Assembly: GCF_002245895.1 (NCBI RefSeq)
Contig: NZ_NPJZ01000001.1
Span: 5,678,501-5,742,500 of the forward strand
Direction: 5' to 3'
Length of the DNA: 64,000 nt
Origin: Rhodococcus sp. OK302
GTDB lineage: Bacteria; Actinomycetota; Actinomycetes; Mycobacteriales; Mycobacteriaceae
Shown: piece by piece, positions 57,801-64,000 of the stretch
How positions within the stretch are numbered: position 1 is the stretch's first letter
How the letters are laid out: the number at the start of each line of letters is the position of its first letter
Made by a program: the position numbers and the translations under genes
Notes under the pieces: generated by a model
The model's database searches: none
The model's input: only the letters and a program-made list of their open reading frames with translations
What the model was told of the DNA's origin: nothing

Positions 57801-58586
57801 TCAGTCGGGTCGTGTTCCCACCGAGTACGCCGACGCTCGGTCCCGGACCAGCGCCAGGTAGTCACCGGACAGGTTGTAGGCCATCAGCGCCTGTTGCCAC
57901 CCGGCGGCGGTCGTCAGGTCTCCCCCACGCGCGCACAGATACCGGGCCGCAGTGAGGGCTGCGTCGTCAATGTTGTCCGGGTCGATTCTCCCGTCACCAT
58001 TGGCGTCGACGCCCCACTTCAGCCAAGTTTCGGGAATGAATTGCATGGGCCCCATGGCCCGGTCGTGGACCGGATCGCCGTCCATCATGCCGCCATCGGT
58101 GTCTGCGATTTCGGCTACGCCGGGTCCGCCGTCGAGCGGGATTCCGCGAATGGCCGGGGCAACCTGTCCCAACATGGAGACTTTCGAACCGTCATACGTT
58201 CCGTGGCGGCTTTCGACGCTTCCGATCCCGGCGAGGGTCGTCCATCCGATTCCGCAACCCGGCAACGTTTCCGTCATGACAGCTGCTGCATAGCCATAGG
58301 CCCCGAGTGCTGTTGTGCCGATTCCGACATCACCGCTCAGACCTGCTGCCCAATCTGCGAGTTGATCAGCACTGCGACCGGGTGCGTTGATGTCGATCGG
58401 CGGCGTCGGCGCCCCCACTCCGGGCGGGATTCCTTCCGGAATCACGACCTTCTGCTCATCCGATCCACAGGCTGCCGCGCCCGCCCCCACCAGGATTGTT
58501 CCGGCAGCTAGCGCGGCGACAGCGCGTACGAAGCGCCGCGGTCTCGAGGACTTGGCGGGGTTTGGGTGCACGTCCCCATCATCCAT
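57801..58586 (-). CDS. LpqU-like lytic transglycosylase lipoprotein
   Basis: A predicted 261-residue exported lytic transglycosylase (GH23-type SLT domain). Signal region ends near GAGAAACGSDE, where a lipobox-like AAAC is present. The domain keeps the catalytic Glu in IGSVESRHGTYDG, then MGPMQFIPETWLKWGVDANGDGRIDPDNIDDAA, which includes a DxNxDG calcium-type loop, and AAGWQQALMAYNLSGDYL. ATG at 58586 is preferred to a longer frame. It cleaves glycan strands in the wall. Confidence 0.88.
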   Translation of the reverse strand: MDDGDVHPNPAKSSRPRRFVRAVAALAAGTILVGAGAAACGSDEQKVVIPEGIPPGVGAPTPPIDINAPGRSADQLADWAAGLSGDVGIGTTALGAYGYAAAVMTETLPGCGIGWTTLAGIGSVESRHGTYDGSKVSMLGQVAPAIRGIPLDGGPGVAEIADTDGGMMDGDPVHDRAMGPMQFIPETWLKWGVDANGDGRIDPDNIDDAALTAARYLCARGGDLTTAAGWQQALMAYNLSGDYLALVRDRASAYSVGTRPD

Positions 58587-58684
58587 GCGACCCGAACGAA
58601 GGCCCGAATCTAATGGTAAAGAAATGCAAAAGTCCTGGTGGGGGCTCAGAGCCGACAAAAAATGTGGAGTATCTTCGTCTGAGT

Positions 58685-58703
58685 TAAGGCTGCCCTAGCC
58701 TAA
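58685..58703 (+). promoter_or_regulatory. DtxR/IdeR-type iron box upstream of efeU
   Basis: TAAGGCTGCCCTAGCCTAA matches the mycobacterial IdeR consensus (TTAGGTTAGSCTAACCTAA) at about 14 of 19 positions, counted by eye. It lies 35 bases before the efeU start, where a bound repressor would block transcription. Derepression in low iron is the natural prediction. Confidence 0.7.
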
Positions 58704-58737
58704 ATCGTGCATCTCAGTCATCCAGTCAGGAGTCCCC

Positions 58738-59637
58738 GTGTCCGTGTCGGTACTCGCTGCCGCAAGCACCCCCTCGGTTGCCACCCAGCTTTTCGGCAGT
58801 GGCCTGATCGGGCTCCGCGAAGGCCTCGAAGCCGGCATCGTCGTCATGATCCTGGCCGCCTATCTGGTCAAGGCCCAGCGCAAAGACGCGTTGAAATGGG
58901 TGTGGCTGGGTGTCCTCGCGGCTGTCGTCATGGTGGCCATCATCTTCTTTGCGATCCACTACGGAACCTCGACAGTCGACGGACTGACCGCCGAGGTCAT
59001 CGCCGGAATCGCGTCGCTCATTGCCGTGGTCATCGTGACCGCGATGGTCCTGTGGATGCGAACCGCCGCCAAGAACATCTCGGGTGAACTGAAAGCCGGC
59101 ATGGAGAAGGCACTCGTCGCCGGGCCTGTCGCGATCTTGACTCTCGCGTTCTTCGCCGTCGGCCGCGAAGGCGTCGAGACGGCACTCCTGATGGTGGGTT
59201 ACGCCGAGAACACGGCAGGCAGTTCATGGCCACTTATCGGCCTGCTGCTCGGAATTCTTGTGGCCGCCGTCTTGACCGTTGCCATGTACTTCGGGGCCCT
59301 CCGACTCAATCTCACGACGTTCTTCCGTTACACCGCAATCTTCCTCATCGTCGTAGCTGCCGGAATCCTCTCGTACGGTATTCGCGCCCTGCAGACCGGA
59401 AACGTCTTGCCAGGCGCCGGCAACTTCGCTTTCAACCTCACCGGCTACGACCCCTCCACCTGGTACGGCACGGTTCTGGCCGGCATCTTCAACTTCCGTC
59501 CCGACCCGACGGTTCTGCAAGCGTCGGCTTGGGTGATCTATCTGGTCGTCGTGCTCGCACTGTTCCTACGCCCACAATCGTCACCGGCGCCCGCCGCTGC
59601 GACGACTATCTCTGCTTCCGAAACTCATGAATCCTGA
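58738..59637 (+). CDS. efeU: Iron permease EfeU (FTR1 family)
   Basis: A 299-residue, seven-helix permease with the two FTR1 REGLE-type motifs: GLIGLREGLEAGIVV (near residues 23-37) and AVGREGVETALLMVG. These Arg-Glu-x-x-Glu sites carry ferric iron across the membrane. GTG start follows caggag. First gene of the EfeUOB operon; efeO follows after 14 bases. Presumably driven by iron need through the upstream iron box. Confidence 0.94.
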   Translation: MSVSVLAAASTPSVATQLFGSGLIGLREGLEAGIVVMILAAYLVKAQRKDALKWVWLGVLAAVVMVAIIFFAIHYGTSTVDGLTAEVIAGIASLIAVVIVTAMVLWMRTAAKNISGELKAGMEKALVAGPVAILTLAFFAVGREGVETALLMVGYAENTAGSSWPLIGLLLGILVAAVLTVAMYFGALRLNLTTFFRYTAIFLIVVAAGILSYGIRALQTGNVLPGAGNFAFNLTGYDPSTWYGTVLAGIFNFRPDPTVLQASAWVIYLVVVLALFLRPQSSPAPAAATTISASETHES

Positions 59638-59651
59638 GAGGCATTTCTCCG

Positions 59652-60782
59652 ATGCGTAAATCCACCCTCGCGCTCATGGCGGCTGCGGCACTTCCCTTTT
59701 CACTTGTGGCGTGCACCGAGAAGTCGACGGCGAGCGACGGCGACGTCATCGTCACTGCCACCGACGACTCGTGCGACATCAGTGCCACCACCGGTACAAC
59801 GGGTAAGACCACCTTCCAGGTAACGAACAACGGCTCGAAGGTCACCGAGTTCTACGTCTTCGCCGAGGGCGATCGAGCGATGGGTGAAGTCGAGAACATC
59901 GGCCCCGGCCTGCAGCGTCAGCTGATCGTCACGCTCCCCGAAGCTGCGACGTACCAACTTGCCTGCAAGCCCGGCATGGTCGGAACCGGTATCCGCCAAG
60001 ACTTCGTCGTCACCGGCGATTCGCAGGCAGCCACCGACGAAAGTGGTCAGCTCGCCGAGGCCGCCGACGGTTACCGCCGATACATCCGCAGCCAGATCGT
60101 GGCGTTGCAGGACACCACCGCTCAGTTCGTTGCCGCGATCCAGGCCGGCAACATCGAGCAGGCCAAGGCGCTGTTCCCGATTGCTCGCACCTATTACGAG
60201 CGCATCGAACCCGAGGCCGAGAGCTTCGGCGAGCTCGACCCGAAGCTCGATCTGCGTGAGGCCGATCTCGAGCCGGGTCAGGTTTGGACCGGCTTCCACC
60301 GCCTCGAAAAAGACTTGTGGGTCACCGGAATTCAGCCCGATACCAATGCTGTTGCAGATCAGTTGAAGGTAGATATCGCATACCTGGCAGATCAGGTCAA
60401 CGCTGCGGACTACTCGATCGACCCCACCAAGATCGCGGGCGACGCCCAGGGGCTGCTCGACGAGATCTCGACATCCAAGATCAGCGGCGAAGAAGACATC
60501 TTCTCGCACACCGACCTCTGGGATTTCCAGGCCAATGTCGACGGTTCCCAGGCCGCGATTGCCGCTTTGAATCCGATTCTGCAGGAACGTAACCCGGAAC
60601 TTGCCCAGCGCATTTCGGATCGTTTTGCCGATCTCGACGCAACGCTGGCGCAGTTCCGCATCGGCGACGGATTCGTGTTCTACGACACCGTCACCGAGGC
60701 TCAGCGTCAGGAACTCTCACGCAAGATCGATGCGCTCTCCGCCGAGGTCAGCCAAGTTCAGGAAGTAGTTGCAGGACAGTAA
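59652..60782 (+). CDS. efeO: EfeO: periplasmic iron-uptake lipoprotein
   Basis: A predicted 376-residue lipoprotein (signal ends LVACTEK). N-terminal cupredoxin-like domain (about 30-125, with VTEFYVFAEGDRAMGEVEN) plus C-terminal imelysin-like/M75 domain with GFHRLEKDLW (HxxE metal site). It binds iron for delivery to EfeU. Last base pairs are one base from efeB, so translation is coupled. Confidence 0.93.
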   Translation: MRKSTLALMAAAALPFSLVACTEKSTASDGDVIVTATDDSCDISATTGTTGKTTFQVTNNGSKVTEFYVFAEGDRAMGEVENIGPGLQRQLIVTLPEAATYQLACKPGMVGTGIRQDFVVTGDSQAATDESGQLAEAADGYRRYIRSQIVALQDTTAQFVAAIQAGNIEQAKALFPIARTYYERIEPEAESFGELDPKLDLREADLEPGQVWTGFHRLEKDLWVTGIQPDTNAVADQLKVDIAYLADQVNAADYSIDPTKIAGDAQGLLDEISTSKISGEEDIFSHTDLWDFQANVDGSQAAIAALNPILQERNPELAQRISDRFADLDATLAQFRIGDGFVFYDTVTEAQRQELSRKIDALSAEVSQVQEVVAGQ

Positions 60783-60783
60783 T

Positions 60784-62064
60784 ATGGCCGATTCATCCGA
60801 AGGTTCATCCGTTCCGGAAAACTCAGCACCACAAGGTCTTTCACGTCGTCGACTGTTCGGCGCGGTAGGCGCCGGTGCCGTACTGGCCGGCGCGGGTGCC
60901 GTCGTCGGCCGAGTCACCGCTGACAACGGAAACTCTGCCGATCACGATGATGTAGTCGCGTTTCGCGGCGACCATCAGGCCGGCATCTCGACGCCCGCGC
61001 AGGATCGCATGCACTTCGTGGCTTTCGACGTGACAACAAAGTCACGCGACGAACTGATCGCGCTGCTGCAGACCTGGACTGCGATGGCAGAACGGATGAC
61101 CAAGGGTGAAGAAGCAACCGAGGACGGCGCAACCGGCGACGGTCCGTATGCGCCGCCGAGCGACACCGGCGAGGCCCTCGACCTCGCGCCTTCGCAACTG
61201 ACCCTGACCATCGGGTTCGGCCCGTCGCTCTTCGACGACCGCTTCGGTCTGGCCGACAAGAAACCCGCTGCACTGCTGGATCTTCCGCATTTCCGCGCCG
61301 ACAACCTCGACCCGAATCGCAGCGGCGGCGACATCGCGATTCAAGCGTGTGCCAACGATCCGCAGGTAGCCGTCCACGCGATCCGCAACCTAGCCCGCGT
61401 CGCGTTCGGCACGGCCTCGGTGAAGTGGTCACAACTCGGGTTCGGCCGTACGTCGTCAACATCGACGACTCAGGCGACTCCGCGAAACCTCTTCGGATTC
61501 AAGGACGGAACTGCAAATATCAAGGCCGAGGACCCCGAAGTGCTGAATGAGCACGTCTGGGTCAACGCCGTCGACGATCAAGAATGGATGGCCGGCGGAT
61601 CATTCCTCGTCGCCCGACGAATTCGAATGCTGATCGAGCAGTGGGACCGCGCAGTACTCAAAGAGCAGGAAGCCGTCATCGGGCGCGACAAGCGCAGCGG
61701 AGCACCCCTCGGAGGCAAGGACGAGTTCGACGAACTCGATCTCGACTCCAAGGTCGGACACGACTTTGTCATTCCCGCCGATTCGCACGTCCGCCTTGCC
61801 TCAGCCCAGGAGTTGGGTGGAATCCAAATCCTGAGGCGCGGATACAACTTCACGGAAGGGTCAGACGGATTCGGCCACCTCGATGCCGGATTGTTCTTTG
61901 TGGCCTATTGTCGCAATCCCGTCGAACAGTTTGTTCCGATGCAGCAAAACCTTTCGCGGCACGACGCTTTGAACGAATACATCCAGCACGTCGGTTCCGC
62001 AGTCTTTGCCTGCCCCGGCGGACTTTCGAGTGGAAGTTACTGGGGTTCCACACTGTTCACGTAG
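60784..62064 (+). CDS. efeB: EfeB: Tat-exported DyP-type heme peroxidase
   Basis: A predicted 426-residue heme peroxidase. Twin-arginine signal: SRRRLFGAVGAGAVLAGAGAVVG. DyP motifs: NLFGFKDGTANI (GxxDG, distal Asp) and PADSHVRLAS (proximal His). In the Efe system it oxidises ferrous iron or takes iron from heme. ATG at 60784 is chosen; an upstream in-frame start would overlap efeO. Confidence 0.94.
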   Translation: MADSSEGSSVPENSAPQGLSRRRLFGAVGAGAVLAGAGAVVGRVTADNGNSADHDDVVAFRGDHQAGISTPAQDRMHFVAFDVTTKSRDELIALLQTWTAMAERMTKGEEATEDGATGDGPYAPPSDTGEALDLAPSQLTLTIGFGPSLFDDRFGLADKKPAALLDLPHFRADNLDPNRSGGDIAIQACANDPQVAVHAIRNLARVAFGTASVKWSQLGFGRTSSTSTTQATPRNLFGFKDGTANIKAEDPEVLNEHVWVNAVDDQEWMAGGSFLVARRIRMLIEQWDRAVLKEQEAVIGRDKRSGAPLGGKDEFDELDLDSKVGHDFVIPADSHVRLASAQELGGIQILRRGYNFTEGSDGFGHLDAGLFFVAYCRNPVEQFVPMQQNLSRHDALNEYIQHVGSAVFACPGGLSSGSYWGSTLFT

Positions 62065-63194
62065 GTAGCCGCTTCGATGCCTGTCCACGTCGCGATCTCG
62101 GCATGAAACCGCCCCACAGAGTACTTATCATAATTATTCGATCGAGCAGTATTCACGCTGTCGATATTCAGGATGCACTCCGCAATCGACTCCCACCGGT
62201 CGTCGTGAAAATGCAGTCCGTCGACGCCTTGCACAACGGTTTCCGACGCACCCCCAACACTATTGGTGATCAATCGCGCACCGGCTGCCATCGCCTCCAC
62301 CGGCATGATCCCGAAGTCTTCGATCGGCGGAAATACGTAGGCCAGCGCCTGCTGATACAGAGCGAACAGCATTGCGTCCGAGGGCCGATGAAGAATCCGA
62401 ACGGGCACGGACGCTGCCGACGCCATCGCGCGCAGTCGCTTTTCCTCCGGCCCCGACCCTGCAACCACGGCCGCGATGCCGGCCTTCTCCGCAGCCTTGA
62501 TCACCCAGTCGAGTCGCTTGTACGGAATAAACCTCGAAGCGCCGAGAACAAACGACGAAGGTAAACTGGAGAGTAACTGAGACTCTTCCTGCGTCAACCT
62601 CGAACGCCAGTCGGCAACCCCGGCGATTCGAACAACATCGACCGGCGGATAAATGACCTTCGACTGCACACCCCAAGCACGCTCTATGCGGCTACTGACA
62701 AACTCACTGTTGGCCGCGAAGGACGCACCTTCCGATGCCCGCTTGCGATCGACCTTCCGCAAGAACGGAGAGGCCAGCCTCGCCGGCAGCGAATTTCCTC
62801 GCTCGTCGAGTTCCGGATTCCACACGTACCGAGCCGGCGTGTGAACGTAGACGAACTTACGAAGTTCGGCCGATCCTCCGGCAAATGTTGCATGGTGCGC
62901 GAACAGATGTGAACTGATCAGGGCAAAATCGTAGTCCCGATTCTCGAGCCCGCGCCACGTGAACGGCATCGCCGGGAGCGCCAGCGCTTTTCTCCCCCTC
63001 AGTGGCGTCCTGGCCAGGATACTTTCACGGACAATCGCGGCCGGGTACCGGTCCGGCGCATCGTTCCAGAGACAGTACAAATCCGCATCCGGATAGCAAT
63101 GAACGAACTCGTCGAGCACCTTCTCAGCTCCGCCTGAACGCTCGATCCATTCATGGACGAGTACACCTGCCATATCGGACTCCCGTATGCCCAT
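62037..63194 (-). CDS. Glycosyltransferase family 4 protein
   Basis: A predicted 385-residue GT-B fold enzyme. N-terminal acceptor half (HEWIERSGGAEKVLDEFVHCYP), then donor half with FVLGASRFIPYKRLDWVIKAAEKAGI, GSGPEEKRLRAMA and VFPPIEDFGIMPVEAMAAGARLI (E-x7-E). Its role is likely transfer of a mannosyl-type sugar to a surface glycan; no linked cluster is seen here except the divergent hydrolase. The 3' end overlaps efeB on the opposite strand. The start is ATG at 63194, or 63173 (MAGVLVHEW). Confidence 0.85.
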   Translation of the reverse strand: MGIRESDMAGVLVHEWIERSGGAEKVLDEFVHCYPDADLYCLWNDAPDRYPAAIVRESILARTPLRGRKALALPAMPFTWRGLENRDYDFALISSHLFAHHATFAGGSAELRKFVYVHTPARYVWNPELDERGNSLPARLASPFLRKVDRKRASEGASFAANSEFVSSRIERAWGVQSKVIYPPVDVVRIAGVADWRSRLTQEESQLLSSLPSSFVLGASRFIPYKRLDWVIKAAEKAGIAAVVAGSGPEEKRLRAMASAASVPVRILHRPSDAMLFALYQQALAYVFPPIEDFGIMPVEAMAAGARLITNSVGGASETVVQGVDGLHFHDDRWESIAECILNIDSVNTARSNNYDKYSVGRFHAEIATWTGIEAATYVNSVEPQ

Positions 63195-63329
63195 TGGGCT
63201 AGATCAGATACCTGTTGACGGAAAATGCATCATCAAACAAACCGATGGTATGTTTGACAGCAACATACAGGCAACCTCAATCAGCTAGCTCATCCCGGCT
63301 CAATTCGGGGTCTGCGAGAACGTCAGTTC

Positions 63330-64000
63330 ATGGCCCTGTCCGCACTACACGGAGTGATCCCAATCGAGACTCAACTGGCAACGTGGTTCGGACCGGCAGA
63401 GACACCGCTGCTCGGATTCGTCCATGTACCGCAGTCGGGCACTGCCCGCGAAGCTGTCGTGCTGTGCTCGCCCATCGGCAAGGAACACATCGATACTTAC
63501 CGCGGGATGCGACTCCTGGCGGACGAGCTCGCGGCCCGCGGGATCGTGGCGTTCCGTTTCGACTACGAGTCCGTCGGTGATTCAGCCGGTGCAGAAGATG
63601 CTCCCGACGCAATGCGCCGTTGGCAGGACAGCATTGTCAGTGCCATCGATTATGTAAGAAAGAGCGGTGCGCAGTCCGTGAGTATTGTCGGACTGCGACT
63701 CGGTGCGCTCTTGGCTGCTGCAGCGCTCGCGGAGTGCGGGACTATCAATTCGATCGTCCTTTGGGATCCGATCATCAATGGGCGCAACTACGTCAGGGAA
63801 CAGCGCGCGTTTTACGCAATCAGTGTGGGCAAAGACGATCCTGCCGACCCACGCGTGTCGATCATGGGTGGAACGTTGGCGCCCGAATGTGCCGACGAAC
63901 TCATGACCAGTCGCATCAACGGTCCGTTTCCGGGAAATCCGCGCGCCCTACTCGCCGTCCGGTCATCGATGAAAGACAGCAGTGCAATCACCCGACTGAC
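63330..64000 (+). CDS. Alpha/beta-hydrolase-fold protein with Arg at the nucleophile position (partial)
   Basis: The first 223 codons are in the window, from ATG 63330 (MALSALHGVIPIETQLATW). The fold is visible as VVLCSPIGKEHIDTYRGMRLLADELAARG and FRFDYESVGDSAGAEDAPD. At the elbow GxSxG reads GLRLGA, so Arg replaces the Ser. That pattern recalls the exosortase-associated hydrolase families, which occur near exopolysaccharide genes. The rest lies beyond the edge. Confidence 0.75.
   Translation, partial: MALSALHGVIPIETQLATWFGPAETPLLGFVHVPQSGTAREAVVLCSPIGKEHIDTYRGMRLLADELAARGIVAFRFDYESVGDSAGAEDAPDAMRRWQDSIVSAIDYVRKSGAQSVSIVGLRLGALLAAAALAECGTINSIVLWDPIINGRNYVREQRAFYAISVGKDDPADPRVSIMGGTLAPECADELMTSRINGPFPGNPRALLAVRSSMKDSSAITRL

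Overview
The window looks like a chromosomal segment of a mycolic-acid actinobacterium, most likely Rhodococcus of the erythropolis/qingshengii group. Reasons: high GC, many GTG starts, ATGA/GTGA start-stop overlaps, mycothiol conjugate amidase (Mca), an F420-type LLM oxidoreductase, a short-chain Z-prenyl diphosphate synthase, DUF4245, DUF4307 and DUF501 proteins, and a gene order that I recall (not searched) as that of the M. tuberculosis Rv1022-Rv1111 block. About 60 real genes are called; most other open frames are antisense shadows.

0-38 kb is mainly conserved housekeeping. sbcCD (DNA end processing) comes first, then a DUF6542 membrane protein, ispH (isoprenoid), a lipid-droplet-type protein with xseA-xseB (exonuclease VII), a DUF4245 protein, glpX and fumC (central carbon). 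A lipoprotein serine hydrolase, an NTF2-like protein and a carboxymuconolactone decarboxylase-like protein follow. Next are phoH2, a patatin lipase, a HExxH-like metalloprotein overlapping glyA, coaA convergent with the prenyl transferase, hemolysin III behind a perfect palindrome, then mca/small membrane protein/DUF255 thioredoxin. After a DUF4307 protein come greA, an NlpC/P60 cell-wall enzyme, a small membrane protein plus an ApbE-like protein, ilvA (frameshifted), metB, a repeat-bearing lipoprotein and cbs. The block ends with an SGNH hydrolase, a thiolase, two crotonase-fold enzymes and a BI-1 protein. metB and cbs form a transsulfuration pair; the thiolase and crotonases form a beta-oxidation set.

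38-54 kb is the variable part. It holds a redox operon (SDR, LLM oxidoreductase, nitroreductase) leading into an RsmC/RlmG-like methyltransferase. Two overlapping membrane GGDEF-EAL genes follow, the first with a degenerate EAL half. After these come a TerD-family protein, an acyltransferase-3 membrane protein, a truncated alcohol dehydrogenase, an SDR, a TnpB transposase remnant, and an orphan peptide-type substrate-binding lipoprotein preceded by an unrecognised 112-residue protein. This block abuts the 3' end of a tRNA-Leu(TAA) that has an unusually short variable region.

54-64 kb returns to conserved order: ppx/gppA, DUF501, FtsB/DivIC-like, eno and an LpqU-like lytic transglycosylase. 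Then comes an EfeUOB iron-uptake operon under a DtxR/IdeR-like iron box. The end of the window has a family 4 glycosyltransferase divergent from an alpha/beta hydrolase whose nucleophile position is Arg.

I found no CRISPR array, rRNA, prophage or intact insertion sequence. The points most worth checking are the one-base frameshift in ilvA, the unequal GGDEF-EAL pair, the short-arm tRNA-Leu(TAA), the leader ORF with hairpin before phoH2, and the orphan binding protein with its small partner.
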